Shown piece after piece: positions 42,390 through 51,872 of a DNA stretch of 64,000 nucleotides. Below the pieces are notes generated by a model that was given only the letters and a program-made list of their open reading frames with translations, was not told the DNA's origin and did not search any database. Position 1 is the first letter of the stretch; every line of letters starts with the position of its first letter. Source of the stretch: Cylindrospermum stagnale PCC 7417 (GTDB lineage Bacteria > Cyanobacteriota > Cyanobacteriia > Cyanobacteriales > Nostocaceae); NCBI RefSeq assembly GCF_000317535.1, contig NC_019744.1, positions 90,333 through 154,332 on the forward strand. Direction: 5' to 3'. The translations under genes and the position numbers were made by a program.

Positions 42390-43676
42390 ATGCTGATAAA
42401 TCGTCATCATCAAACTAATCAACAACCCATTAAAAACACAAAAAATAATCAATTTAATCCCAATTTCAAGCTCAAATACTGGATGCTTTTTGGGTTATTT
42501 ACAAGTTTGATAGTGCATGGATTGATTATTTTTCGTCATCACAATTTACTAAGTTATCTTTTGGATGTTCATCCAGCAACAGCGGCTCCAGTCCCGAAAG
42601 CTAATATTATTCCTAGCAAATATATCAACAATGCACCAGTTCCTGATTGGCAGAGTATTACATTCAAATCTTTCGTTTTCTCTAGTCCTGGCAGTGTTGA
42701 ACTACCCAATGTCGAATTTCCTGGATATAAATCAATCAGAAGTTGGCAAGCAGGACAAAGCTTAGATGAAGTGATGGAATTGGGGGATTTTGAGAATGTA
42801 TTTAATTTAGAAGATTTAAGTTTACAAACAATTAGTCAACTGAGTGGTATTGCTCAGAGCAATACTAAATTATCAGATTTTGATACCATTAAATGGCAAA
42901 CTGTACCTGAATTAACCAAAGCCATTCCCAGTTTAGCTAATGAATATGTAGAAAATGTACCAGCCATTAGAGATTTAGTTAAAAAGATATTGGGTGTTGC
43001 GAATGTTGATGGAGAAACAATAGGAGAAATTATCAATGATTACCCAAAGCTCAAAGATATAGAGTTAGGAGAAATTGATTTATCTCAATATAAACTAACT
43101 TCCATTCCTGGGATAGAAAAAACTGCTCTTAAACAATTTAGTAATTGGCAGAATACTAGCATATCAAAAATACCTGGGCTAAATCAGGTAACATTCGCTA
43201 ATTTTCCTAATGCACCCGTACCCCAAGGAAGTATTGTTGGTAAATTAGACTTGCCATTAAAAGAAGTAGAGTCAAACAGACAGCGTTCGATTAGTGGTAG
43301 TGACCAAGCTGGATTTAATATGCCATGTACTAACAACTGCGCTCACATAGAATTATCAGGTGCAGGTGGAATTACAGGTACTCAATGGATGAGTGGTAAG
43401 TTTCAACAAGTGAAGGGTGGTTTTGGGATATTAGGCAACCTTAATGGTGGGAAGGAACCAACAGGAAGGCATCCTTTTGGCAAGGGGTTTAAACAAGCTG
43501 TGTGGGATATTAATGAAGGTGATGGAACTGCATCAACAGCTATTTTCTTCCGTATTTGTCGAAGAGGAGGTTGGTTTGATTTAGGCTGTTCACCTTATTT
43601 CATTGGCCCGTTTCCTTTTTTCATCTACCAAGAAAAATCACCTATATTTCTTGGCACTCCTTTAACAATTCCCTAG
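42390..43676 (+). CDS. Unrecognised 428-residue envelope protein of the conjugation cluster
   Basis: One hydrophobic helix near the N-terminus (WMLFGLFTSLIVHGLIIF, residues 31-48) suggests membrane anchoring with the rest outside the cytoplasm. The C-terminal third (PCTNNCAHIELSGAGGITGT, and GRHPFGKGFKQAVWDINEGD…CRRGGWFDLGCSPYFIGPFP) has four cysteines probably forming disulphides. The middle (residues 110-290) consists of helical repeats with the pattern L..I/F..W. Lies between VirB9-like and VirD4-like genes with 9-base spacing, so it belongs to the machine. Cyanobacterial T4SS clusters often carry such a gene. Confidence 0.65.
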   Translation: MLINRHHQTNQQPIKNTKNNQFNPNFKLKYWMLFGLFTSLIVHGLIIFRHHNLLSYLLDVHPATAAPVPKANIIPSKYINNAPVPDWQSITFKSFVFSSPGSVELPNVEFPGYKSIRSWQAGQSLDEVMELGDFENVFNLEDLSLQTISQLSGIAQSNTKLSDFDTIKWQTVPELTKAIPSLANEYVENVPAIRDLVKKILGVANVDGETIGEIINDYPKLKDIELGEIDLSQYKLTSIPGIEKTALKQFSNWQNTSISKIPGLNQVTFANFPNAPVPQGSIVGKLDLPLKEVESNRQRSISGSDQAGFNMPCTNNCAHIELSGAGGITGTQWMSGKFQQVKGGFGILGNLNGGKEPTGRHPFGKGFKQAVWDINEGDGTASTAIFFRICRRGGWFDLGCSPYFIGPFPFFIYQEKSPIFLGTPLTIP

Positions 43677-43745
43677 CTAAGTTAATATGTCTTGAAGTTG
43701 CATATTGGTGGTGTCAAATTTTTCAAAAAATATACCCCAATTAAA

Positions 43746-45476
43746 ATGAGTATAAACAACCTTTTTTACGAACTTAAAAATCCCCAAGCACCAATTGGTA
43801 AATACACTCATTACCTTTTCTCTCCTAGTGGGTTAATGCTGACAGGGTTATTGGTAGGTTTTCTATTACTGCAAATGTTATCTGGAACGAAAAAATGCAA
43901 ATTAGCTACCAGTTATTTTGGAGGAAGTAAGGAGACAGCTAAAGCGAAAAAGAAAGCTATCAAACAAATCACTAATCCTCAATGTGATAGTGCCACTCTC
44001 TATGTTGGTAGACACAAATTTACAGGTAGAAAAACCCAAGACAAGGAACCGGGAAGTCCCATTCCTTTATACATCCCAGATGTGCAAAGAGGAACGGCAG
44101 TAATTGGCGCTCCTGGTAGCGGTAAGTCATTTTCTGCTATTAACCCGATGATTTATAGTGCCATTGACCAAGGTTTTCCAATTGTTTTATATGACTTTAA
44201 ATACCCAACCCAAGCTAAAGTTGCTAGTTATGCCAAAAAGATGGGTTATGAAGTCCATATCTTCGCTCCTGGTTTCCCTGAAAGTGAGGTGTGCAATCCC
44301 CTTGATTTTCTCGGAGATTCTACGGACGCGGAAACGGCCAGGCAGTTAGCGACTGTGATCAACAAAAACTTCAAAATGATGGCTGCTAGTAATGAGGATG
44401 CTTTTTTTGGCCCTGCTGGTGACCAGTTGACCGAAGCTATCCTGATGCTGACTAAACAAACTCAGTATCCAGATATTATGACAGCTGCGGCTATTCTTAG
44501 TAGCGATCGCATGGTAGAACGGCTGATGTCTGCTAACCTCAACCCCTGGATTAAGATTGCTTTTGGTCAGTTGTTTAGTTCGGCTGGTTCTGAGAAAACT
44601 ATTGCTGGTATTGCCGGTACTGCCAGTTTGATGTTTACCCGGTTCATGAAAAAGAATACTTTGGGGTGTTTTGTTGGTAAGACTACTCTACCTCTAGAAA
44701 TCAAGGGTAAGCAGATGATTATTTTTGGGTTGGATAGGGAACGACGGGATGCTGTGGGGCCGCTATTGTGCAGTATATTGCACATGACGGTTGCTAGAGC
44801 GATCGCCAAAAAACGCCAAGACCCATTAGTTGTTGTCCTGGATGAAGTACCTTCCTTATACCTACCAGACCTGTTTAGATGGCTCAACGAATCTCGCAGT
44901 GAGGGTTTTTGCGGCATCCTGGGATGGCAGAACATGGGACAGTTGGAAAAATACTACGGTAAGGAAGTTGCAAAAACCATGCTGGGTGCTTGCGGTACTA
45001 AGTTCATTTTTAACCCAGGAGAGGAAGAATCAGCGCGTTTGTTTAGTGCTTATTTGGGAGATGAGGAAATTAAGTATAAGCAGAAATCCAGAAGCACTGG
45101 GGGAGGTAAAAGCAGTACCTCAATCTCTGAGCAGGAAAAAACACGGAAGTTGTTTGAGCCAGCACAGTTTTTGAAGTTGCCACCGGGGAAGTGTATATTT
45201 ATCAACCCGGCTTACTGTAATCAAAATGAAGCTTCTGTTCCTTTATTAAAAACAATTAAAATTCCCAAAGCTTTAATTAATATTGAGCAAGAAAATGACT
45301 CTAGGTGGACGAGTTTGATTGCTCAATTGACTGAGAAAAGCACTCAACAACGTCCTACTCAAGATGATCTAGATAAACGAGTGGCTGAAGTAGATAAATT
45401 ATTCCCTATTCCTCAGCAACCTGTACAAGCAGGTGCTGTACCACTACCAATTGATGCCTATAAAGGTTTTTTCTAA
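43746..45476 (+). CDS. virD4: VirD4/TraG-type coupling protein
   Basis: N-terminal membrane helix (SGLMLTGLLVGFLLLQML, about residues 28-45), Walker A GAPGSGKS (121-128), Walker B DPLVVVLDEVPSLYL and the TraG/VirD4 signature strings FPIVLYDFKYPTQAK and LGWQNMGQLEKYYG. It hands the DNA-relaxase complex to the secretion channel. ATG 43746 restores the normal short N-terminus; a TTG at 43692 is less likely. It closes the recognisable T4SS genes; a MITE (45518) follows. Confidence 0.93.
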   Translation: MSINNLFYELKNPQAPIGKYTHYLFSPSGLMLTGLLVGFLLLQMLSGTKKCKLATSYFGGSKETAKAKKKAIKQITNPQCDSATLYVGRHKFTGRKTQDKEPGSPIPLYIPDVQRGTAVIGAPGSGKSFSAINPMIYSAIDQGFPIVLYDFKYPTQAKVASYAKKMGYEVHIFAPGFPESEVCNPLDFLGDSTDAETARQLATVINKNFKMMAASNEDAFFGPAGDQLTEAILMLTKQTQYPDIMTAAAILSSDRMVERLMSANLNPWIKIAFGQLFSSAGSEKTIAGIAGTASLMFTRFMKKNTLGCFVGKTTLPLEIKGKQMIIFGLDRERRDAVGPLLCSILHMTVARAIAKKRQDPLVVVLDEVPSLYLPDLFRWLNESRSEGFCGILGWQNMGQLEKYYGKEVAKTMLGACGTKFIFNPGEEESARLFSAYLGDEEIKYKQKSRSTGGGKSSTSISEQEKTRKLFEPAQFLKLPPGKCIFINPAYCNQNEASVPLLKTIKIPKALINIEQENDSRWTSLIAQLTEKSTQQRPTQDDLDKRVAEVDKLFPIPQQPVQAGAVPLPIDAYKGFF

Positions 45477-45517
45477 TTATCAATATTAACGTAATTATCT
45501 AGTTTTCATAAACTTGT

Positions 45518-45794
45518 ATATAGCAATCCTAAAAGAAATGTGTATCCCTTACGGGACGTAGGCATCACATCTCATCTTTCTTTAACTCTGCGACGGCAGT
45601 CGCTACAACGGGGGGAACCCCACGCCAGTTGCTTTAAGTCGGGAAACCCGCCCAACGCACTGGCTCCGCAACGCGCTGCCTCCCCTCTGCGTCTCTGCGG
45701 TAATGCCTCCGGCTCCCGCAGGGATATGTTAAAAAAATCCTGTGATGTTTACAGATCCCATAAGGGATACACGAATCAAATAGAATTGCTATAT
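45518..45794. mobile_element. MITE-like element with TATAGCAAT inverted ends
   Basis: The left end (TATAGCAATCCTAAAAGAAA, GTGTATCCCTTACGGGA) and the right end (inverted TATAGCAATTCTATTTGATT, GTGTATCCCTTATGGGA) are imperfect 38-base inverted repeats, with TA on both outer edges. The interior contains the same GC-rich strings as 39583-39680. No coding capacity. It lies between VirD4 and the following gene and probably breaks up the transcription unit. 45795-45871 holds the inverted copy of the repeat at 36860. Confidence 0.7.
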
Positions 45795-45871
45795 GTTATG
45801 GATAATTACATTTTTAAAATAAATCCTGTTAATCCTTAAATCTTAAAATCCTGATCCAGAATTAATTAGAT

Positions 45872-48160
45872 ATGTTTGATGAAAGAGTAACCCAGTTAGC
45901 AACGGCTTATCAAAAAAACTTTGACCATATAATTGATGAGCTTCAAATAACTGCCTCAGTATTAGCAGAATTAGTCCAGGCTTTAATAGATAAAGCTAGA
46001 GAAAAATTGCAGCAAGAACAAGAAAAGTTATCTGAAATCGAAGTACAAGTTGGTAGTGAGAAATATCGACTTGTTCCAGATGAGGAATTTCCTGGTGCTT
46101 GGAAATGGGAAGCTGCCGAAATGTCTGATGTCCAAGCGCAGAATATCGCCAAGCAGTTAATGTTAACGGCAGCAGATAATTCTCAAGATATCACAGATAT
46201 TGTTCTAGCTAATAATAACTCTTCCTTAGCTATTATTGCCACTATTGAATCAGGTGATAAATTAACTGTTTACCAGGAAGATAGTGAAGGTAAGTGTCGT
46301 CATAACTGGGTAACGGAAAATTTAGAAACTGAGGAAATTATTGCTGTAGTCTATGAACCTATTATTCGTTATTTGCCTCCTAGTCAAAATCCCACAGATA
46401 CTACAGCAGAGTTAAAAGAAGATTTAATAAAAATTGTTGATGAATTGTTAATTCAACTTTTTGTAAATCAACACATTGATAGTGAACTTGTTGATAATGC
46501 TACAGAGTCTGAATTTCCAACAACAGCAGAAAACACCAGAGAAAGTATTGAAATAGAGAATGAATTTACATCAGTTTTAGACTCAACCTTTGAAGAGGAG
46601 ACTTTCATCTTTTGGGATGAAGATACTCCATTGCCAGAACCACCAGTAGATGATTCACCAGAATGGAATGATGCCAGGGATATGCCTGTAGCTACTGATA
46701 CGACATACACAGAGGAGGAAAGTCAACCTAATTTTACTGATAAGCAAGTTTCAACGAATGAGATAAAAGCTGAAGGAACAGTCACAGATACAACACCTGA
46801 AACTGATACTAATAGAGAAAAAAAGTCAGATAAGTTTGTTGAAACAACAGAGGAAGAAATTGGGATACCGAAGCGAAAAGTCGCTTTTGCAGAAACATAC
46901 AAGGGTGTGGTTTCATCCCCAGCAGTAACTTCTCAAAATCAGAACTGCGTCAGGGAAGTAGAAGTTCCTATTAAGAAGGATGTTGCAGCCAGTTGGCAAA
47001 AGGTTCTAGGTTTAAACTGGCTGAAAATGCGGCATAATCTCAAAGTTGAAAATGCCAAAATTGCTCAAACAGCAGTTGAATTTCTCAAAGCTTATGGAGA
47101 GACGTTAGCAGATGGTTCTAGAATTTACAGAAGTGATGCTTTTGTAATTAAAAAAGAAGGTGAAAGATATAGCATCCACCATCGACGTGATGAATTATCT
47201 AACTTTTCTCATTCTCTGATGGAATTTACTGTCAATGCTCATCAGGATATCAAAGTTAAAATTGCTCCTACACAAATATTGGCAGTAGAAAGACAAGAGT
47301 TTTTGATGGTAGCTGAGAAATTTTCGGCTGGGAAGACATTACCACAGCTACAAAATGCAGATATCAGAAATATTGCTAACCAACTAGGTTCTTTAGCACC
47401 TGCTGGAACTTTTGCAACGTTGGAAAGTTTTAGAAAGACAGAAGTTTTGGGTTTACTCAATTCTGCTTTACAACAAGCTAAGACTGATACTTTAACTATA
47501 GGCGAATACACGATTTCTAGATCCAGGGATGTAGAAGCTGGGGTGGCACAATTGAAATTACATAAAACTAATCATCAGGGTACGCTACAAGAAATGGTAT
47601 CTTTTACTCTCCATAAAACGGCAGAAGGTATTATTAAGCAGGTAGACTATCTTAATATCAGTGATTGGGATTTAACACAGTTGAAGTTTATATCCCACAA
47701 TGCTCATTTGTTTGATTTAGAGAAGTATGATTTAGTTGATAAAGCAAGGGATGGTAGCAAAGAGGTTAAGAATATTGCTGATATACCAGTTCCTCTGCAT
47801 CCTGCACTTAAAAAGGTATGGCAGCAAGTGGAAAGGGATAATTCTACGAATACTTCTTCTCTTATTAATGGAAAAGAGGTTAAAGCAGGTATTCAAGATA
47901 AACTTGAAAAGTCTCAGGAGATGCTTTCTGTAGGAGAACAGAGAGAATTGTACTTTCAACTTTTGGTTTTACATAATTTAAAGCATGATGAACTGCAAAA
48001 TCAAATGCCTCCATTGAGAGAGATGAGCAATGATTTGGAACGGTGGCGTAAGGAAGTTATTGCAAATAAATATACTTCTAAAACGAGTATTTTGAGACAA
48101 GAGATAGATGCCAGTATGAAATTTAATACATCGAGAGGGGTATCTGAATTATCGCTATAA
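45872..48160 (+). CDS. Unrecognised 762-residue protein linked to the conjugation cluster
   Basis: Residues 1-70 form a coiled coil (LVQALIDKAREKLQQEQEKL). Residues 190-330 are acidic, Thr/Glu-rich and probably disordered. A conserved block follows (QKVLGLNWLKMRHNLKVENA, IYRSDAFVIKKEGERYSIHH), then a region with helical segments and another charged tail. It is in the right place for a DNA-processing or mobilisation protein, but I see no relaxase HxH/HUH motif, no tyrosine cluster and no ATPase motif, so I do not assign a function. It is likely a cyanobacterial plasmid-specific protein. Confidence 0.65.
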   Translation: MFDERVTQLATAYQKNFDHIIDELQITASVLAELVQALIDKAREKLQQEQEKLSEIEVQVGSEKYRLVPDEEFPGAWKWEAAEMSDVQAQNIAKQLMLTAADNSQDITDIVLANNNSSLAIIATIESGDKLTVYQEDSEGKCRHNWVTENLETEEIIAVVYEPIIRYLPPSQNPTDTTAELKEDLIKIVDELLIQLFVNQHIDSELVDNATESEFPTTAENTRESIEIENEFTSVLDSTFEEETFIFWDEDTPLPEPPVDDSPEWNDARDMPVATDTTYTEEESQPNFTDKQVSTNEIKAEGTVTDTTPETDTNREKKSDKFVETTEEEIGIPKRKVAFAETYKGVVSSPAVTSQNQNCVREVEVPIKKDVAASWQKVLGLNWLKMRHNLKVENAKIAQTAVEFLKAYGETLADGSRIYRSDAFVIKKEGERYSIHHRRDELSNFSHSLMEFTVNAHQDIKVKIAPTQILAVERQEFLMVAEKFSAGKTLPQLQNADIRNIANQLGSLAPAGTFATLESFRKTEVLGLLNSALQQAKTDTLTIGEYTISRSRDVEAGVAQLKLHKTNHQGTLQEMVSFTLHKTAEGIIKQVDYLNISDWDLTQLKFISHNAHLFDLEKYDLVDKARDGSKEVKNIADIPVPLHPALKKVWQQVERDNSTNTSSLINGKEVKAGIQDKLEKSQEMLSVGEQRELYFQLLVLHNLKHDELQNQMPPLREMSNDLERWRKEVIANKYTSKTSILRQEIDASMKFNTSRGVSELSL

Positions 48161-48460
48161 ACAGCAGTAAATTGAAAACAAAGCTTTTATAACTTTATTT
48201 CTATCTCCCGAACTAAAGTTTTGATTTTTACAAATTGCACCACAATTTCCGCTTGGTTGAAATTGAAGTTCCCTTGCGGGGATTATGTGAGTAGAAAGTA
48301 TATGCCAAGCTTACATATTTCTCCGTTAATTGTAAGATTATTTCTGGGGTGGTGAATAGTGCTACTTTTGATTTACAGCAGTTTTCGAGCAAGCGCGCCA
48401 CAAAAAATGAGTTGTAACACTAAGCCTAGCATTGGTTTTCATGAACCTATCCTACTATTA
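48161..48460. other. Gene-free stretch before the insertion sequence
   Basis: No gene. The last five bases (TATTA, 48456-48460) are one copy of the target duplication of the IS that starts at 48461. Confidence 0.5.
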
Positions 48461-49516
48461 ACCCAAGTTGCTAGTTACTCTCCAAGGGAGATGACATAGG
48501 GCTACAGAAACAAGAAAATCCCTCCAGCTAGAAAATTAGGAGGGAGATATGTTAAATGAAATAGTTACTATCTATGCTATCGTAGATGACCTATTAAAGA
48601 GGATTGGACATCGTGAAGATATGCGCCGTGAAATGAGTGATGCAGAAATTATCACAACGGCAATCATCGCGGCTATGTTCTTCAGTGGTAATCATAGTGG
48701 GGCTTGCAGCTATATGAAAGACCATAACTTGATACCGCAGATGTTAGAAAAATCACGATTTAATCGGCGATTACATCATGTCTCAATGTTAATTAACGAT
48801 TTATTTCATCAAGTGGGAACAGCACTAAAACAAATTAGTGAAAATACAGAGTATCTTTTAGACTCCTTTCCTGTACCCATATGTGATAACATTCGCATCT
48901 TTAATGCGAAGTTAATTCAATCAGAAGAATATCGGGGTTATATCGCATCTAAGAAACGCTATTTTTATGGAGTGAGAGTACAGTTATTAACTACCAAAAC
49001 TGGTATTCCGGTTGAATTTGTGTTCATGCCAGCTAGTGCCACAGATATACGGGGATTAAGTGCTTTACCGCTGAATTTACTACCTGGGAGTCAAGTTTAC
49101 GCTGACTCTGCCTATCTTGATTACACTGTTGAAGATGACTTAGTTCAAACTAGTCACATAGAGATACAAGTCATGCGAAAGAAGAACTCTAAACGCCAAG
49201 ATGCACCGTGGAATCAATACATTAAACAGTCTATTCGTCATTACATTGAAACCGTCCAGAGCGGAATCACAAGAGCTTTTCCCAAATCGATTCATGCGGT
49301 AACATATCAAGGGTTTTTACTTAAACTCCAAGCTTTTATTTTTGCCTACACTCTGCAACAAGCTTTTATTGAATAAGTTGCATTTGTAACTTTCTCTTGA
49401 ACTTGGTTGAATATTTCTTATTGCATTTCATGGTGGTTGTGGTTAGTACAACCCCTCATTTACTATGCCTATGCTTTCCTTATCCTCATCTATATTCTAT
49501 TACCCGCAACTTGGGT
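48461..49516 (+). mobile_element. Complete IS982-family insertion sequence
   Basis: Terminal inverted repeats ACCCAAGTTGC (48461-48471) and GCAACTTGGGT (49506-49516) enclose a single transposase gene. TATTA lies directly outside both ends (48456-48460 and 49517-49521), consistent with a 5 bp target duplication. Total length of 1056 bases fits IS982. It sits between the conjugation cluster and the 3' end of the CRISPR effector operon and destroys neither. Intact ends, duplication and gene suggest recent insertion. Confidence 0.92.
48549..49376 (+). CDS. IS982-family transposase
   Basis: 275 residues, complete. N-terminus (MLNEIVTIYAIVDDLLKRIG, MSDAEIITTAIIAA) and catalytic DDE core (LLDSFPVPICDNIRIFNAK with the first Asp; LPGSQVYADSAYLDYTVEDD with the second; SIRHYIETVQSGITRAFPKS with the Glu) match the IS982 family. 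It cuts and pastes the surrounding IS. A GGAGGGAGAT ribosome site precedes the ATG. Confidence 0.95.
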   Translation: MLNEIVTIYAIVDDLLKRIGHREDMRREMSDAEIITTAIIAAMFFSGNHSGACSYMKDHNLIPQMLEKSRFNRRLHHVSMLINDLFHQVGTALKQISENTEYLLDSFPVPICDNIRIFNAKLIQSEEYRGYIASKKRYFYGVRVQLLTTKTGIPVEFVFMPASATDIRGLSALPLNLLPGSQVYADSAYLDYTVEDDLVQTSHIEIQVMRKKNSKRQDAPWNQYIKQSIRHYIETVQSGITRAFPKSIHAVTYQGFLLKLQAFIFAYTLQQAFIE

Positions 49517-49599
49517 TATTATGAAAACGGTTGATAGCAATTCGCTGTAACCTTCTTCTGTTAGACTGGGATTTAAAACAGCTACCAGAAATATTGTAT

Positions 49600-50448
49600 C
49601 TAGCCCTTAACCTGCCATATCCCAAATTTTTGAATCACAAAAGCGGAGAATGGCCTCACCTTACTACCAGGAATCCAGCAAGGATCACAAAATTTTTCCA
49701 GATGCTGTCCGGCATAGCGGTTCGTTGAATTATGCGATCGCCACTCCCTTCCCACCAACGGTTCGATTTCACCGTGAACAGACACGTTTTGGGCAACAGT
49801 ATGAGCTAAAAGATGCCCAGATTCTGATACCTGAATCACAATAGAACCGTCCTGTTCTCTCCAATGACTGTTCGGATTGAAAAATTGAGTATCCGTTATT
49901 TCTTCCGACTCAATATATCCCAAATCTCCCCAACCATAGCCCCGCTCACCCCCCATCTGTAGCTTTTGACAAGCTTCTTTCCAATTCAGGCTACAACCCT
50001 CTTTTTCAAACACATAACCCACCAAATAAACCTGCTCACCTGTATCTAAAGTGCGTGGTGAGAGAAACTCGACTTCATGCAATAATCCTTCATCTGCCGC
50101 ATGTTGCGGATACACTAGAGCCGTGCTGGCATAGCTACTGAGAAATCGCCGACGAAACCGACTTTCATTGTCCCAGGGGTATTCAATTTGATAGGTTGCA
50201 TTATGACAGGTCGCCGGATAGAAATAGGAGTAGGCTAATTCCTCATGCACTTTATTTCCCATTTCCTCATACTGTCTCGAATCGGTTGCAGGCTGATGCT
50301 GTTCGCGGGTTAATCGCATGGTCAGTGCGCCCCAAAACACCCGCCCCGTCACATAGGGACGAGTCCGCTGCACATTGCCCACTTTACCGCAGCCGATGTG
50401 CATCGGAGATTTTAGCTTAAACACCACTCGGTAGGCTGTCCACTTCAC
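49600..50448 (-). CDS. RAMP protein of a type III CRISPR effector (Cmr3/Csx10/Cas5-like)
   Basis: RAMP fold: SPMHIGCGKVGNVQRTRPYV near the N-terminus, TGRVFWGALTMRLTR, and the glycine-rich loop LQMGGERGYGWGDLG (about residue 165). The early GKVG-x-QRTR-Y pattern resembles Csx10- or Cmr3-like proteins that bind the 5' tag of the guide RNA. The ending PCWIPGSKVRPFSAFVI is unusual. The exact subunit is uncertain. Last gene of the operon, overlapping the previous one by four bases; 83 bases beyond its stop lies the IS end. Confidence 0.75.
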   Translation of the reverse strand: MKWTAYRVVFKLKSPMHIGCGKVGNVQRTRPYVTGRVFWGALTMRLTREQHQPATDSRQYEEMGNKVHEELAYSYFYPATCHNATYQIEYPWDNESRFRRRFLSSYASTALVYPQHAADEGLLHEVEFLSPRTLDTGEQVYLVGYVFEKEGCSLNWKEACQKLQMGGERGYGWGDLGYIESEEITDTQFFNPNSHWREQDGSIVIQVSESGHLLAHTVAQNVSVHGEIEPLVGREWRSHNSTNRYAGQHLEKFCDPCWIPGSKVRPFSAFVIQKFGIWQVKG

Positions 50449-50867
50449 GAACTTGCCTCCTGCTCATCCTTTTTTTCCTCTTCTTGACGAGCCTTTGCAG
50501 CATAACGAGCGTAAATCAACATCTGCTCTAGTGTTTCTTTGACCAGCAATAGCCTCTCCAAATCGACTGTAACCTTCTCGATGATGTACGAGAGAATATC
50601 TTCAGGTTTATTGCTAGTTGGTTTATCCCAACCAAAACCCAATCCTTCTAGCAGATTGAGCATTTCTTTAACGACTTCCTTGCCGTTTTCCTTCTCTTTT
50701 GCCAGCAGGTAGAGAAAGCAAGCATAGACACCATTTTCTTGCAGAACGCCCAGTGCTTTAGTTACGGTATTTTCTACATCGTTAGCTTTCTTACTTTTAG
50801 TATTTGCAATAATCGCTTGTGCATGTTGTGCGGCGAGTCGATCAAGATGAGTGACTTTACTGCTCAT
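50445..50867 (-). CDS. cmr5: Cmr5-like small subunit
   Basis: A small all-helical protein (about 140 residues; HLDRLAAQHAQAIIANTKSK, then YACFLYLLAKEKENGKEVVK and SYIIEKVTVDLERLLLVKET) of Cmr5 type, which coats the non-target side of the type III complex. The ATG at 50867 is preceded by AAGGAG and overlaps the stop of the Cmr4 gene by eleven bases. The final twenty residues are strongly charged. Assigned from size, fold pattern and position. Confidence 0.75.
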   Translation of the reverse strand: MSSKVTHLDRLAAQHAQAIIANTKSKKANDVENTVTKALGVLQENGVYACFLYLLAKEKENGKEVVKEMLNLLEGLGFGWDKPTSNKPEDILSYIIEKVTVDLERLLLVKETLEQMLIYARYAAKARQEEEKKDEQEASS

Positions 50868-51864
50868 TACTCTGCTCCTTGCCAAATTCTTTTTCTAATG
50901 GGTTTCCTACCATCGCCATGCGCCCAAAGCCGCGTGTACCCATGCCTCCCACTCCCAGCCACTCAATCAGCTTAAAACCTGCTCTTACTACATCTAATGG
51001 AGATGTCCACGGTTCTCCTGGGAGTTGATTTTTTGTTTTATCTTCTTTTTTCTTGCCAGTCTCTTTGATTTCACCCAATGCCCATCCTTCTTCACCACTA
51101 CGGTAATCATCGAGGACAACATCTGCGGTGAGGAATGTGGCACGGGGAATGGCTTCGTAGGTAAACAGCGCCCCTTCTTCAGCTGCACCAGTATCAGGGT
51201 TAATTGCCACTGATGTCCGCACTTCTAAGTTGCTGTTCACTATTTGGCTGAAGAGCGTATCCTTGACCAAAACAATCTTTTTGTTGATCTCCTGCCAACG
51301 TTTATCCTCACTCCACTTTAGAGGGGCTGTTATTGTTGCTGGTTCTCCAGAGACTTGAAGCATTAACCAGCCCAAATTTAGAGGATCGGTTCGATTCCAA
51401 GTCAACACGGCTGTATCGGTATTCCAAGTAGGTGACACATTGTTCACGGTAAAGCCTGCATCTTGCAACCGTTCCACTGTACTCACCCACACAGGCCCTG
51501 CTATCGAATGCACAGGAAACAGCACGATATGAGCATCAAAAATATTCACCACACCAGAATAAGCCTTACCTTGCTCATTATCCTTGGACTTCTTGATATA
51601 GCCAAAAGTGTAGCAAACTGGATTATCGGCTATATTTCCTGGAACTTGGTCATGGCTTTGTCCTGCCGCCTCTGGGGTTTCATACAGTTGGGCAGCATAG
51701 GATCGCGCTGCTCCATGCAAACTCGTACCGGGGATTTTAGGAATTTTGGTTCCTGGTTCTCGCACAATGCTGTTGTCTACCCGTCCCAGACGATAGCCTC
51801 CAGTGCCGATATGCACGGGGTCAAGGGTCATAAATAGGTAGCGTTGCCGTTTGTAGGGTGCCAT
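50857..51864 (-). CDS. cmr4: Cmr4-like RAMP (Cas7 backbone, target RNA cleavage)
   Basis: The start (DPVHIGTGGYRLGRVDNSIV followed by REPGTKIPKIPGTSLHGAAR) is the Cmr4 hallmark, with Asp30 in the position of the catalytic aspartate (VDLPIQRE in characterised Cmr4). The C-terminal glycine loop is GVGGMGTRGFGRM. Several copies form the filament that holds the guide and cuts the target RNA every six bases. Retention of the Asp suggests slicing is still possible although Cas10 looks inactive. Eight bases separate it from the cas10 stop codon. Confidence 0.88.
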   Translation of the reverse strand: MAPYKRQRYLFMTLDPVHIGTGGYRLGRVDNSIVREPGTKIPKIPGTSLHGAARSYAAQLYETPEAAGQSHDQVPGNIADNPVCYTFGYIKKSKDNEQGKAYSGVVNIFDAHIVLFPVHSIAGPVWVSTVERLQDAGFTVNNVSPTWNTDTAVLTWNRTDPLNLGWLMLQVSGEPATITAPLKWSEDKRWQEINKKIVLVKDTLFSQIVNSNLEVRTSVAINPDTGAAEEGALFTYEAIPRATFLTADVVLDDYRSGEEGWALGEIKETGKKKEDKTKNQLPGEPWTSPLDVVRAGFKLIEWLGVGGMGTRGFGRMAMVGNPLEKEFGKEQSNEQ

Positions 51865-51872
51865 TGTTGTTC

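Noticed and set aside
45872..48160. Relaxase
   Set aside because: No HUH/HxHxN motif or catalytic tyrosine context was found; an HH dipeptide in YSIHHRRDE alone is not sufficient.
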